From CADEED01 sp035502995 (GTDB taxonomy: Bacteria > Pseudomonadota > Gammaproteobacteria > Steroidobacterales > Steroidobacteraceae), in NCBI GenBank assembly GCA_035502995.1, contig DATJTW010000085.1:1-64000 (forward strand): a DNA stretch of 64,000 bases, given 5' to 3'. Numbering within the stretch: the first letter of the stretch is position 1; the number at the start of each line of letters is the position of its first letter. The notes beneath the pieces were generated by a model that was given only the letters and a program-made list of their open reading frames with translations, did not search any database and had not been told where the DNA came from. Made by a program: the position numbers and the translations under genes. Positions 26,046 through 35,354 of this stretch are shown one piece after another.

Positions 26046-27380
26046 CAACGTCGCGAAGCCGATGCAGTCGGTGAACGTCGTCAGGATGACGCCGGCGGAC
26101 AGCGCCGGGTCGATGCGCATGCGCTTGAGGAACAGCGGCACCAGCGTGCCGACCGCCGCGGCGGCGAACAGGTTGGTCAACGTGGCGGCGGCGATGATCG
26201 CCGAGATCTTCCACGAGCCGAACCAGACGACGGTGACGCTACCGACGATCACCGCCCAGATCAACCCGTTCAGGCTGCCGACCGCGATCTCCTTCCACAG
26301 CAGCCAGCGCGCGTTCACCCACTCGACCTGGCCGAGCGCGATGCCGCGGATGATCAGCGTGACCGTCTGCGTGCCGGCGATGCCGCCCATCGAGGCGACG
26401 ATCGGCATCAGCGCGGCCAGCGCGGCCACCTTCTCGATGGTGCCTTCGAAGCGGCTGACGACCGCGGCCGCGAGGAACGCGGTGACCAGGTTGATGCCCA
26501 GCCACACGAGCCGACGCCGCGTCGACGGGAATACGCCGGCGAACACGTCTTCTTCGTCGCGCAGACCCGCGGACGACATGACTTCGTGGGCGGCTTCCTC
26601 GCGGATGACGTCGACGACGTCGTCGATCGTGATGCGGCCGAGCAGCTTGCCGCCGGTCTCGACGACGGCGGCCGAAACCAGGTCGCGGTCCTGGAACAGG
26701 CGCGACACGTCGTTGGCGTTCAGATCCGGCGCGATGCGCGGCGCGTCGATGTCGAGGATGTCGCCGACCGGCTTCTCCGGGTCGTCGGTGAGCAGGCGGG
26801 TCAGCGCGACGGTGCCGAGATAGAAATCGTTGCGGTCGACGACGAACAGCCGGTCGGTCTTGTCGGGCAGTTCCCCGCGCATGCGCAGGTAGCGCAGCAC
26901 GACCTCGACGGTGACGTCCGCGCGGACGCTGACCGTGTCGGTGTTCATCAGGCCGCCGGCGGTGTCCGGCTCGTAGGACAGGAGCGTGTTGAGGCGCTCG
27001 CGGTCCTGCGTGTCCATGGACTTCACGAGCTGCGCGCCCACCGTCTCGGGCAGGTCTCCGACCAGGTCGGCCAGGTCGTCGACTTCCATGTCCTCCGAAG
27101 CCGCCAGCAGTTCCTCGGCGTTCATGCCCTCGAGGATCGACTGGCGCGCTTCGTCGTTGAGCTCGAGCAGCACGTCGCCCTCGATCTCGGGCTCGACGAA
27201 GTTCCACACGACCTCGCGCTGCGCGGGTGGCAGCGATTCGATGAGGTTCGCGATCTCGGCCGGGTGCATGCCGGCGATCATCCGCGCGGCGCCACGCCAC
27301 GAGCCCTCACGCAACGCCGCGCGCAGCGCGGCGAGACGGCGCTCCTTCGAGATCTGCGGATGTTGGACCGGCTCGGACAT
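26016..27380 (-). CDS. mgtE: Magnesium transporter MgtE
   Basis: 454 residues: an N-terminal helical superhelix (LPPAQREVVWNFVEP, LEGMNAEELL), two CBS domains (roughly 135-250; GRITIDDVVDVIREEA closes the second), a plug helix and five C-terminal membrane helices with PIVASMGGIAGTQT, the pore-lining signature. Takes up Mg2+ with gating by cytosolic Mg2+ through the N and CBS domains. It sits 94 bases downstream of rapZ in the same direction, at the place where npr follows in E. coli, and is probably read with it or from its own start. Confidence 0.95.
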   Translation of the reverse strand: MSEPVQHPQISKERRLAALRAALREGSWRGAARMIAGMHPAEIANLIESLPPAQREVVWNFVEPEIEGDVLLELNDEARQSILEGMNAEELLAASEDMEVDDLADLVGDLPETVGAQLVKSMDTQDRERLNTLLSYEPDTAGGLMNTDTVSVRADVTVEVVLRYLRMRGELPDKTDRLFVVDRNDFYLGTVALTRLLTDDPEKPVGDILDIDAPRIAPDLNANDVSRLFQDRDLVSAAVVETGGKLLGRITIDDVVDVIREEAAHEVMSSAGLRDEEDVFAGVFPSTRRRLVWLGINLVTAFLAAAVVSRFEGTIEKVAALAALMPIVASMGGIAGTQTVTLIIRGIALGQVEWVNARWLLWKEIAVGSLNGLIWAVIVGSVTVVWFGSWKISAIIAAATLTNLFAAAAVGTLVPLFLKRMRIDPALSAGVILTTFTDCIGFATLLGLGSLFLT

Positions 27381-27474
27381 TTCGCGCGGAGTGTATGCAC
27401 CTCGCGTGAACGGCGACAGATTTATTTGCCGCGGTCGCGTGCCGGCGACTGCCGGCAGGACCGATCCGCGAGTC

Positions 27475-28392
27475 TCAGGCGACGGAGGTCGTGGCCGATC
27501 CCGCGAGCGTCGGCGCGCGCGTGATCGAGCGCATCTCGCCGAGCGAGTTGTGGCGGATCGCGATGACGGGATAGTTGTGGGACAGCCGCTCGGCGATGCG
27601 TTCGGCGAGATAGACCGAGCGATGACGGCCGCCCGTGCAGCCGATGGCGATCGTCAGGTAGCGCCGATTCGCGGCCTGGTGCTCCGGGATCCGCGTGCCG
27701 ACGAAGGTCAGGATGTCGTCGGCCAGGCGGTGCACGCCCCGCTGCGCCTCGAGGAAGCGGATGACGTCCGGATCGCGGCCGGTCAGCGCGCGCAACGACG
27801 GGTCCCAGTACGGGTTCGGCAGCGAGCGCGCGTCGAACACGAAGTCCGCGTCGCCCGGGATGCCGTTCTTGAAGCCGAACGACTCGATGAGGATCGACAT
27901 GCGCGACGCGCTGCGTTTCTCGACGCGCTGGCTGATGAGCTCGCGCAGGTCGTGCACGCCCATGCGCGAGGTGTCGATGACGAGGTCGGCCGCGTTGAGG
28001 ATCGGTTCGAGCAGCCGCCGCTCGATCGCGATGGCCTCCTTCAGCGAGACGTGGTCCGTGCTGATGGGATGCTTGCGGCGCGTCTCGGCGAAGCGCCGCA
28101 GCAGCTCGTCGTCGTTCGCCAGCAGGAACACGATCTCGCACTGGATGCCGCTCTTCTTGAGCTCTTCGATCAGCGGCGGCACGGTCTCGATCTCGGCCGC
28201 CGCGTTGCGCGCGTCGACGCCCACCGCGGCGCGCTGGTACTGCGCCTCGTTGTTCCGCAGCGTGTGCGAGATGAAGGGCTTCAGCAGGGCCGCCGGGATG
28301 TTGTCGACGCAGTAGAACCCGGCGTCCTCGAGCATGTGCAGTGCCACGCTCTTGCCGGATCCCGACAGCCCGCTGACGAGGATGAGCCTCAT
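27475..28392 (-). CDS. rapZ: RNase adapter / nucleotide-binding protein RapZ
   Basis: 305 residues. The P-loop VSGLSGSGKSVALHMLED is at the N terminus; the C-terminal domain (FVGTRIPEHQAANRRYLTIAIGCTGGRHRSVYLAE) is the conserved sRNA-binding and UDP-GlcNAc-sensing region. In E. coli it directs RNase E to the GlmZ small RNA and so sets glucosamine-6-phosphate synthase levels. It begins nine bases after hpf. The ptsN gene that normally lies between is absent. Confidence 0.95.
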   Translation of the reverse strand: MRLILVSGLSGSGKSVALHMLEDAGFYCVDNIPAALLKPFISHTLRNNEAQYQRAAVGVDARNAAAEIETVPPLIEELKKSGIQCEIVFLLANDDELLRRFAETRRKHPISTDHVSLKEAIAIERRLLEPILNAADLVIDTSRMGVHDLRELISQRVEKRSASRMSILIESFGFKNGIPGDADFVFDARSLPNPYWDPSLRALTGRDPDVIRFLEAQRGVHRLADDILTFVGTRIPEHQAANRRYLTIAIGCTGGRHRSVYLAERIAERLSHNYPVIAIRHNSLGEMRSITRAPTLAGSATTSVA

Positions 28393-28401
28393 GGGAACGG
28401 A

Positions 28402-28722
28402 TCAGCTCCTCGTGGCCTTGCGCGCTTCCGCGGCATGTTTGTCGGCCTTCATTTCCTTGTGCTTGAGGACGCGCCGATCCAGCTTGTCCGCGAGCAGATC
28501 GATGGCGGCGTACATGTCTTCCTCGGTGGCATCGGCGTGAATCGCATTGCCTCGAACGTGCAGGGTCGCTTCGGCCTTTTGTCGGAGTTTCTCGACGGTC
28601 AGCACGCAATGCACGTCGATTACGTGGTCGAAATGGCGGGAAATGCGTTCGAGTTTCTTTTCCACGTAAGAGCGCATCGACGGGGTGACTTCGACATGAT
28701 GACCGGAAAGCGACAATTGCAT
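28402..28722 (-). CDS. hpf: Ribosome hibernation promoting factor, short form
   Basis: 106 residues with the double-stranded RNA-binding-like fold of HPF/YfiA: QLSLSGHHVEVTPSMRSYVEKKLERI and the conserved EEDMYAAIDLLADKLDRRVLKHKE. It binds the 30S decoding centre and drives ribosome dimerisation in stationary phase. Located directly after rpoN (28-base gap), as in many Gammaproteobacteria. The C-terminal tail is short and basic. Confidence 0.95.
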   Translation of the reverse strand: MQLSLSGHHVEVTPSMRSYVEKKLERISRHFDHVIDVHCVLTVEKLRQKAEATLHVRGNAIHADATEEDMYAAIDLLADKLDRRVLKHKEMKADKHAAEARKATRS

Positions 28723-28750
28723 GGTTCGTCTCCTTTTTTGGCCTATCTAC

Positions 28751-30217
28751 TTACTTCTCTGAAGTCGGTCGGAATCCCTGGTTGGCGGCGGCCTTGGCCT
28801 TCCGCTCGTTGGACGGGGCGAGCCCGAGGGCCTCGCGGTACTTGGCAACCGTGCGGCGCGCGACCGCGATCCCTTCGCCCGAGAGCAGCTCCGCGATGCG
28901 GCTGTCCGACAGCGGGTTGCCCGTGTCCTCTTCCTTGATCAGCTTCTTGATCTTGGCGCGCACGGCCGTGGACGACGCGCCGCCGCCGTCGGCGGCCTCG
29001 ACCTGGCTCGAGAAGAAGTACTTGAGTTCGAACACGCCGCGCGGCGTGTGCATGTACTTGCTCGAGGTGACGCGCGAGATCGTGGATTCGTGCATGTCGA
29101 TGGCCTGGGCGATGTCCTTGAGGATCATCGGCCGCATGCGCTCTTCGCCGTGTTCGAGAAAGGCGGTCTGCCGCTCGACGATGCTCCTCGCCACTTTCAT
29201 GAGGGTCTCGTTGCGGATTTCGAGGCTCTTCAGCAGCCAGCGCGCCTCCTGCAGCTGCGCGCGCATCGACGAATGGCCGGCGCCGCGGCCGAGCATGTCG
29301 GCGTAACTCTGGTTGAGCCGCACGCGCGGCAGCGTGGAGCTGTTCACCTCGACGGTCCAGCCGCGATCGGTGCGGCGCACGAACACGTCGGGCACGACGT
29401 ATTCCGCCTTTGCCGACGACACCGTGGCGCCCGGGCGCGGATGGCAGCCACGCACCAGCGCGACCGCGATCGCCAGTTCGTCGTCGGACGCGGCGAGCTC
29501 GCGGCGGAGCAGGGTGAGTTCGCGATCCGCGAGCAGGTCGAGATGTTTCTCGGCGATGGCCAGCGCGAGGCGCAACCCCGGCGTATCCGGATGCAGCATG
29601 CGCAGCTGCAGCGCGAGGGATTCGGACAGGCTGCGCGCGGCGATGCCGGGCGGGTCGAGCGTCTGCACGAGCTTGAGCACGCGCTCGACCTCGTCCGCGT
29701 CGGCCGTGATCTCCGGCTTCAGCGTCTCGGCGATGTCGGCCAGTGAATCGGTGAGATAACCGTCGTCGTTGATCGCGTCGACGATGGCGCGGGCGATGCC
29801 GAGATCGCGCGGCGCGAGATTCGCGTATTCGAGTTGCCCGAGCAGGTGATCCTGCAGCGAGACCTGCGCGTCGTCGGCGACCTCGGCCGCGCGCTCGTCG
29901 TCGTCGCGCCAGGAATCGGAACCGGCGCTGCGTTCCGTCCAGTTGTCCTCGATGACTTCGGCTTCGACCGCGACTTCGGGTTGAGCCGGCGCATCGGCGC
30001 GCTGCTCTTCCGGCATCGGGTGCGGCTCGAGTGCTTCGAAGGTGCCGGTGGCCTCGTACTCGTCCACGGGCTCGAGCATCACGTTGCTTTCGAGCTGTTC
30101 GCGGATGTGCGCCTGCAGCTCCAGCGCAGGCATTTGCAGGAGGCGGATGGCCTGCTGCAGCTGCGGGGTCATCGTCAGCGTCTGACCCAGCTTCAGCTGC
30201 AATGAGGGCTTCATCAT
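28751..30217 (-). CDS. rpoN: RNA polymerase sigma-54 factor
   Basis: Recognises -24/-12 promoters with enhancer-binding ATPases. About 488 residues. Region I is LKLGQTLTMTPQLQQAIRLLQ, the -12 recognition/HTH region is near SMRAQLQEARWLLKSLEIRNETL, and the RpoN box ARRTVAKYRE is near the C terminus. The conserved start is MKPSLQLK or MMKPSLQLK (ATG 30214/30217); a GTG at 30223 would add two residues. None has a clear ribosome site. It is preceded by lptB with 65 bases between. Confidence 0.95.
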   Translation of the reverse strand: MMKPSLQLKLGQTLTMTPQLQQAIRLLQMPALELQAHIREQLESNVMLEPVDEYEATGTFEALEPHPMPEEQRADAPAQPEVAVEAEVIEDNWTERSAGSDSWRDDDERAAEVADDAQVSLQDHLLGQLEYANLAPRDLGIARAIVDAINDDGYLTDSLADIAETLKPEITADADEVERVLKLVQTLDPPGIAARSLSESLALQLRMLHPDTPGLRLALAIAEKHLDLLADRELTLLRRELAASDDELAIAVALVRGCHPRPGATVSSAKAEYVVPDVFVRRTDRGWTVEVNSSTLPRVRLNQSYADMLGRGAGHSSMRAQLQEARWLLKSLEIRNETLMKVARSIVERQTAFLEHGEERMRPMILKDIAQAIDMHESTISRVTSSKYMHTPRGVFELKYFFSSQVEAADGGGASSTAVRAKIKKLIKEEDTGNPLSDSRIAELLSGEGIAVARRTVAKYREALGLAPSNERKAKAAANQGFRPTSEK

Positions 30218-30282
30218 CGACACGGGCGTGGGTGTCTCAACGCGTTGAAGTGAAAGAATTTTCCCGCGGGAACTACCAATCC

Positions 30283-31005
30283 CTACATACGGAAAGACTG
30301 ACCCAAGTACACCTCACGGACTTGGGGATTGGCAAGGATTTCTTCGGAAGATCCGGAGGCGATCACGGTCCCTCCCGAAACGATGTAGGCGCGCCCGCAA
30401 ACGCCTAAGGTTTCTCTGACGTTATGGTCGGTGATCAGCACGCCGATCCCCTTCGCCGTGAGCTCCGTCATGATGCGCTGGATGTCGATGACGGACAGCG
30501 GATCGACGCCCGCGAAGGGCTCGTCCAGCAGGATGAAACGCGGTTCCGCAGCCAGCGCGCGCGCGATTTCGACGCGGCGGCGTTCCCCGCCCGACAACGC
30601 CATGCCGAGGCTCTTGCGCACGTGGCCGATGCGCAACTCGCCGAGGATCTGCTCGAGGCGTTCCTCGCGCTGGTTGTCGTCGAGATCGCGCGTCTCGAGG
30701 ATCGCCAGGATGTTGTCCTCGACGGTGAGCTTTCGGAAAACCGAAGCTTCCTGCGGCAAATAGCCGATACCCGCCTGTGCGCGGTGGTGCATCGCGAGGT
30801 GCGTGATGTCGCGGTCGTCGATGGTGACGGTGCCGGCATCCGGCGGTACCAGCCCGACGATCATGTAGAACGCCGTGGTCTTGCCGGCGCCGTTCGGACC
30901 TAACAAGCCGACGATCTGCCCGCTCTCCACTTCGACGGAGAGATCGGTGATGACTTTGCGGGACTTGTAGCTCTTGGCGAGGTGGGTCGCGCGCAGCACG
31001 CTCAT
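30283..31005 (-). CDS. lptB: LPS export ABC transporter ATP-binding protein
   Basis: 240 residues: Walker A GPNGAGKTT, Q-loop YLPQEASVFRKLTVEDNI, signature LSGGERRRVEIARAL, Walker B ILLDEPFAGVDP and switch His in ITDHNVRET. Drives LPS extraction with LptFG and LptC. The start overlaps the lptA stop by four bases (ATGA). The partner lptFG genes are not in the window. Confidence 0.97.
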   Translation of the reverse strand: MSVLRATHLAKSYKSRKVITDLSVEVESGQIVGLLGPNGAGKTTAFYMIVGLVPPDAGTVTIDDRDITHLAMHHRAQAGIGYLPQEASVFRKLTVEDNILAILETRDLDDNQREERLEQILGELRIGHVRKSLGMALSGGERRRVEIARALAAEPRFILLDEPFAGVDPLSVIDIQRIMTELTAKGIGVLITDHNVRETLGVCGRAYIVSGGTVIASGSSEEILANPQVREVYLGQSFRM

Positions 31006-31706
31006 GATTTCTTGCCCGCGCCCGTCTTCTGGCACGGGCTCGGGCTCCCGGAGTCGCCCTTGGGCTGGATCGTGATGGTGATGCGACCACCCGCGCCGGG
31101 CTGCGCCTGCGGCTGGTTCTCCACGCGCTGCATCTTGATGTTGTACGTCAGCAGCTGGGCCTTGATCTCGTTGCAGCCGTCCGGAGACAGGAACGCGTTC
31201 TCGCGCAGGCTGACGATGCCGTTGCCCGGCTCGTAGGTGATGGTGCCGGCGTGGCCGCGCGCGATGGTGCCGTCGTCGCGTTGCTGCTCGAACTCGGCCG
31301 GACCGCCGGTGATGACGGCGCGCGAGATCAGGTTGTTGTTGAACGAGACGACGGCCTTGTCGGACTTGAGGCTGCCGTTCTCCGCCTTGATGCGCACGTT
31401 GCCGGAGACGGTCCACTGGCCGTTCTCGAAATCGAGGCCGCCCACGACGTTGGCCTCGGCCGCCTCGATGCGCGTGCTGCCCTGCGTGATGACGACGTCG
31501 CGGAACCGCGCCTTGTTGTTGCGGTAGTCGATGTCGAGCGGCACGGCCTCGAGCACGATCTTCTCGGTGCCGCGCGCGATCTCCGCGCCGCCGGCGACGC
31601 CTAACAACCCGAGCGGCGCAAGTCCGGAAAGAACGAGTCCGGCGAGGCAGAGCGTGGCGACGCCCGGCGCGGCGCGGGTGCGTCTATTTGGATGAGAATT
31701 CGCCAT
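31002..31706 (-). CDS. lptA: Lipopolysaccharide transport periplasmic protein LptA
   Basis: 234 residues with a signal-like N-terminal segment (VATLCLAGLVLSGLAPLGLLGVAGG, cut likely before AEIARG) and the OstA/LptA beta-jellyroll: LDIDYRNNKARFRDVVITQG, GNVRIKAENG, GHAGTITYEPGNGIVSL. It forms the periplasmic bridge between LptC and LptD. It overlaps lptC by 23 bases. The C-terminal 30 residues are Pro/Gly/Lys-rich, longer than in E. coli LptA (185 residues). Confidence 0.92.
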   Translation of the reverse strand: MANSHPNRRTRAAPGVATLCLAGLVLSGLAPLGLLGVAGGAEIARGTEKIVLEAVPLDIDYRNNKARFRDVVITQGSTRIEAAEANVVGGLDFENGQWTVSGNVRIKAENGSLKSDKAVVSFNNNLISRAVITGGPAEFEQQRDDGTIARGHAGTITYEPGNGIVSLRENAFLSPDGCNEIKAQLLTYNIKMQRVENQPQAQPGAGGRITITIQPKGDSGSPSPCQKTGAGKKS

Positions 31707-32304
31707 GAACGTCCGATTCTAGACTCAGCGTGCCGGCCTTCAAATCGGCGCGCATGCCGACGGCATCGAGGGAGTGGCCCGACCAGTCGAGCCGCACCGG
31801 GGCGTCGGTCTCGATGAATTCGGTGGGCGTGTTGATGCGCATCGACTCGGTGGTCAGCGTGATCGGGTCCGCCTGGCCCGGCGTGCGACCGGTCACGACG
31901 ACGTTGCCCACGAGCTGCACGTCGTCGCCGTCGGCGCGCACCTGGCCGCGGTCCGAGCGCAAATGCCATTTGTCGTCGTTGGCGCGCAGCGCGGTGGCTT
32001 CGCCGGCCACCTTGTCCTGGGCGCCGGGGTGGTAGTCCATGTCCAGCCCTTCGAGCTCGATGACGCTCGAATCGATCTGCTGGTGGATGACCTTTGCATT
32101 CAGGCGGTAGCGCTCGCGGCCGTCGTAGCCGGTTTCGACGACCACGGCGTCGCGCGCGGCATAGCCGGGATCGGGGGGCAGGCCGGAGGTCGTGTCCGTG
32201 CCCGCGTCGTCGCGGCCGGAGCGGCCGATGAAATAGGCGATGGCGATGACGGCGATGACCGCCACGGTGCCCAGCGGTTTCGACCAGGACCGCCAGGCCT
32301 TCAT
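31684..32304 (-). CDS. lptC: LPS export system protein LptC
   Basis: 206 residues: one N-terminal membrane helix (VAVIAVIAIAYFIGR) and a periplasmic LptC jellyroll (YDGRERYRLNAKVIHQQ, GNVVVTGRTPGQADPITL). Position between kdsC (ATGA overlap) and lptA supports the name. Recruits LptA to the inner-membrane transporter. Confidence 0.92.
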   Translation of the reverse strand: MKAWRSWSKPLGTVAVIAVIAIAYFIGRSGRDDAGTDTTSGLPPDPGYAARDAVVVETGYDGRERYRLNAKVIHQQIDSSVIELEGLDMDYHPGAQDKVAGEATALRANDDKWHLRSDRGQVRADGDDVQLVGNVVVTGRTPGQADPITLTTESMRINTPTEFIETDAPVRLDWSGHSLDAVGMRADLKAGTLSLESDVHGEFSSK

Positions 32305-32825
32305 GCGCGACCCTCGCGCGCGGCCAGCAGCCAGTCGCAGACCTCGCGCACCGCGCCATGGCCGCCCGGCAGCGAGGTGCGCAACACCGCGGCGCTGTGC
32401 GCGTCGTCGTGCGCATCCGCGACCGCGACGCCGACGCCGACCGCGGCCAGCACCGACGCGTCGGGCGTGTCGTCACCGATCGCGACGAATCGATCCAGCG
32501 GCAGGCCGAGCTTCGCCGCCAGCTTCTTCAGCACGGGCATCTTGTCCGGCACGCCCTGGAACACGTGCCGGATGCCGAGATCGCGCGCGCGGCGCGCGAC
32601 GGCGGGCGTCTTGCGCCCGGAGATGATCGCGACGGTGATACCGGCGCGCGCCACCGCCTTGATGCCGTGGCCGTCGCGGACGTGGAACACCTTGAGCGTC
32701 TCGCCCTTCGCGCCGTAGTACAGCCGTCCGTCGGTGAGGACGCCGTCGACGTCGAGCACCAGCGCCTGTGCGCGCCGCAGCGCCGGAAGGAAGCTCGCGA
32801 CGTCGTTCGCGGCGCGCGCGTTCAC
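32301..32825 (-). CDS. kdsC: 3-deoxy-D-manno-octulosonate 8-phosphate phosphatase
   Basis: 174 residues of the HAD superfamily, C0 type with no cap: VLDVDGVLTDG (nucleophile and acid aspartates), SGRKTPAVARRARDLGI, and GDDTPD. Produces free Kdo for lipid A inner-core synthesis. The start is GTG 32825, which overlaps the kdsD stop (GTGA); there is no in-frame ATG that fits. Confidence 0.95.
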   Translation of the reverse strand: MNARAANDVASFLPALRRAQALVLDVDGVLTDGRLYYGAKGETLKVFHVRDGHGIKAVARAGITVAIISGRKTPAVARRARDLGIRHVFQGVPDKMPVLKKLAAKLGLPLDRFVAIGDDTPDASVLAAVGVGVAVADAHDDAHSAAVLRTSLPGGHGAVREVCDWLLAAREGRA

Positions 32826-33808
32826 AACACCCCGGCGCGCAGCAGGTCGTGCACGTTCAGCGCGCCGACCAGCACGCGGTTCTCGTCGACCACCGGCAGC
32901 GCGGTGATGCGGTGTTTTTCCATGAGGTGCGCGGCCTCGGCGGCGAGCTCGCCGGCCGACACGGACTTGCCCGGCGACGTCATGACCTTGCGCATCGGCG
33001 TGACGTGCACGTCGGCCTGCATGTCGAGCGCGCGGCGCAGGTCGCCATCGGTGAACACGCCGAGCACGCGGCCGTTCTCGACGACGACGCACATGCCGAG
33101 TCCCTTCTTCGACATCACCACGAGGCCTTCGCCGAGCAGCATGTCGGGCGGCACGACGGGCAGCGCCTCGCCGGTGCGCATGACGTCGGAGACGTGCAGC
33201 AGCAACTTGCGACCGAGCGTGCCGCCCGGGTGTGAGCGCGCGAAATCCTGCGAGGTGAAGCCGCGCGCTTCGAGCAGCGCGACGGCCAGCGCGTCGCCGA
33301 TCGCCAGCGTGGCGGTGGTCGACGCGGTGGGCGCGAGATTCAGCGGGCAGGCCTCTTCGGCGACGCTGACGTCGAGGTGCGCGCCGGCGGCGCGTGCCAG
33401 GTTCGACTTCGGATTGCCGGTGATCGCGATCAGCGGCACGCCGAGACGCGAGACGTGCGGGATCAGCAGCAGCACCTCGGCGGTCTCGCCGGAATTGCTG
33501 ATGGCCAGCAGCACGTCGTCGCGCGTGATCATGCCGATGTCGCCGTGGCTGGCCTCGGCGGCGTGCATGAAAAAGGAGGGGGTGCCGGTGGAGGCGAGGG
33601 TGGCGGCGATCTTGCTGCCGATGTGGCCGGACTTGCCCATGCCGGTGACGATGACTCGGCCGCGGGCCTGGAGGCAGAGATGGCAGGCGCGCGCGAAGCC
33701 CGCGTCGAGCCGCGGCTTCAGTCCCGCGATCGCCTTCTCCTCGATCTCGAGCGCACGCCGCCCGGCGGCTATCAAGGAATCGGCGTCGGTCTTGACCTCG
33801 GCATTCAT
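32822..33808 (-). CDS. kdsD: Arabinose-5-phosphate isomerase
   Basis: 328 residues: an N-terminal SIS sugar-isomerase domain (VIVTGMGKSGHIGSKIAATL, AISNSGETAEVL) and two C-terminal CBS domains. It makes D-arabinose-5-phosphate from ribulose-5-phosphate as the first step to Kdo. It is the first gene of the minus-strand operon, divergent from ibaG with only 38 bases between starts. Confidence 0.95.
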   Translation of the reverse strand: MNAEVKTDADSLIAAGRRALEIEEKAIAGLKPRLDAGFARACHLCLQARGRVIVTGMGKSGHIGSKIAATLASTGTPSFFMHAAEASHGDIGMITRDDVLLAISNSGETAEVLLLIPHVSRLGVPLIAITGNPKSNLARAAGAHLDVSVAEEACPLNLAPTASTTATLAIGDALAVALLEARGFTSQDFARSHPGGTLGRKLLLHVSDVMRTGEALPVVPPDMLLGEGLVVMSKKGLGMCVVVENGRVLGVFTDGDLRRALDMQADVHVTPMRKVMTSPGKSVSAGELAAEAAHLMEKHRITALPVVDENRVLVGALNVHDLLRAGVL

Positions 33809-33846
33809 GCGCCGATCATACCGCCCCCCAAGTAAACTATGCGGCC

Positions 33847-34092
33847 ATGACCCCGCCCGCCATGACTCCCGATGCCATCGCCGACCTCATCCGTGCCGGT
33901 CTGCCCGGCGCCCGCGTGCAGGTCGAATCCGACGACAACACGCATTTCGGGGCGCGGGTCGTCGCCAGCCAGTTCGCCGGGCTGCGCCCGATCGCGCGGC
34001 ACCAGCTCATCTACAAGACGCTCGGCGCGCTCGTGGGTCGCGAGATCCACGCGCTGTCGATCGAGGCGCTGACTCCCGAGGAAGAACGTTAG
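33847..34092 (+). CDS. ibaG: BolA-family protein IbaG
   Basis: 81 residues of the BolA fold: VQVESDDNTHFGARVVASQFAG, LIYKTLGALVGREIHALSIEALTPEE. The position directly upstream of murA matches the E. coli ibaG-murA (yrbA-murA) arrangement. BolA-type proteins pair with monothiol glutaredoxins in iron-sulfur handling and acid response. The stop codon shares one base with the murA GTG start. Confidence 0.93.
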   Translation: MTPPAMTPDAIADLIRAGLPGARVQVESDDNTHFGARVVASQFAGLRPIARHQLIYKTLGALVGREIHALSIEALTPEEER

Positions 34093-35351
34093 TGGATAAA
34101 TTACAAATCAACGGCGGCATCCCGCTCGAAGGCGAAGTGCGCATCTCCGGCGCGAAGAACGCGACGCTGCCCATCGTCGCCGGCGCGTTGCTCGCCGACG
34201 GGCCGGTGGAGATCCGCAACGTCCCGCACCTGCAGGACGTCACGACGATGATCGAGTTGTTAGGGCGGATGGGCGTCTCCGTCACCATCGACGAGAAGAT
34301 GCGCATCGAGATCGACTCGACCACGACCAAGGAATGTTTCGCGCCGTACGAGCTGGTGAAGACGATGCGCGCGTCGATCCTCGTGCTCGGCCCGCTGCTG
34401 GCGCGCTTCGGCAAGGCCGACGTCTCGCTGCCGGGCGGCTGCGCCATCGGCGCGCGGCCCGTGAACATCCACGTCGCCGGCCTGCAGGCGATGGGCGCGG
34501 ACATCCAGATCGAGAACGGCTACATCCGCGCGAAGGCCGCGCGGTTGAAAGGCGCGCGGCTGAACCTCGAGACGGTGACCGTGACCGGCACGGAAAACCT
34601 GATGATGGCCGCGACCCTGGCCGACGGCGAGACGGTCATCGAGAACGCGGCGCGCGAGCCCGAGGTCGTCGACCTCGCGAAATTCCTCATTTCGATGGGC
34701 GCGAAGATCCAGGGCGCGGGCACCGACAAGATCGTCATCCAGGGCGTGCCGCGGCTGAACGGCACTTCTTATGAAGTGCAGCCGGATCGCATCGAGGGCG
34801 GCACCTACCTGGTCGCCGGCGCGATCACGTCGGGACTCGTACGCATCAAGAACACGGACCCCGAACATCTCGACGCGGTCACCGCGAAGTTGCGCGAGGC
34901 CGGCGCGAAGGTCGGCGTCGGCAGCAACTGGATCGAAGTGGACATGAAGGGCAAGCGCCCGAAGTCCGTCGACATCCGCACCGCGCCCTATCCGGCATTC
35001 CCCACCGACATGCAGGCGCAGTTCGCCGCGTTGAACACGGTGGCGGACGGCGTCGGCACGATCGTCGAGACCATCTTCGAGAACCGCTTCATGCACATGC
35101 TGGAGATGCGGCGACTCGGCGCGGAGATCCGTCTCGAAGGCAACACCGCCATCATCAAGGGTGTGCCGAAACTCACCGCGGCGCCGGTGATGGCCACCGA
35201 TCTGCGCGCGTCCGCGAGCCTGGTGCTGGCCGGTCTCGTGGCCGAGGGCCGGACCGAGATCGAGCGCATCTACCACATCGATCGCGGCTACGAGGCGCTC
35301 GAAGAGAAGCTGGCGCAGATCGGCGCCCAGATCCGCCGGGTCCCGAACTAG
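34092..35351 (+). CDS. murA: UDP-N-acetylglucosamine 1-carboxyvinyltransferase
   Basis: First committed enzyme of peptidoglycan synthesis. 419 residues with Lys22-Asn23 in ISGAKNATLP, and the loop Cys117 in PGGCAIGARPV (the fosfomycin target cysteine, so a sensitive-type enzyme). The start is GTG 34092, one base into the ibaG stop; GAGGAAG lies just upstream. It closes with IYHIDRGYEALEEKL, the C-terminal signature. Followed by a long inverted repeat. Confidence 0.97.
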   Translation: MDKLQINGGIPLEGEVRISGAKNATLPIVAGALLADGPVEIRNVPHLQDVTTMIELLGRMGVSVTIDEKMRIEIDSTTTKECFAPYELVKTMRASILVLGPLLARFGKADVSLPGGCAIGARPVNIHVAGLQAMGADIQIENGYIRAKAARLKGARLNLETVTVTGTENLMMAATLADGETVIENAAREPEVVDLAKFLISMGAKIQGAGTDKIVIQGVPRLNGTSYEVQPDRIEGGTYLVAGAITSGLVRIKNTDPEHLDAVTAKLREAGAKVGVGSNWIEVDMKGKRPKSVDIRTAPYPAFPTDMQAQFAALNTVADGVGTIVETIFENRFMHMLEMRRLGAEIRLEGNTAIIKGVPKLTAAPVMATDLRASASLVLAGLVAEGRTEIERIYHIDRGYEALEEKLAQIGAQIRRVPN

Positions 35352-35354
35352 CGG

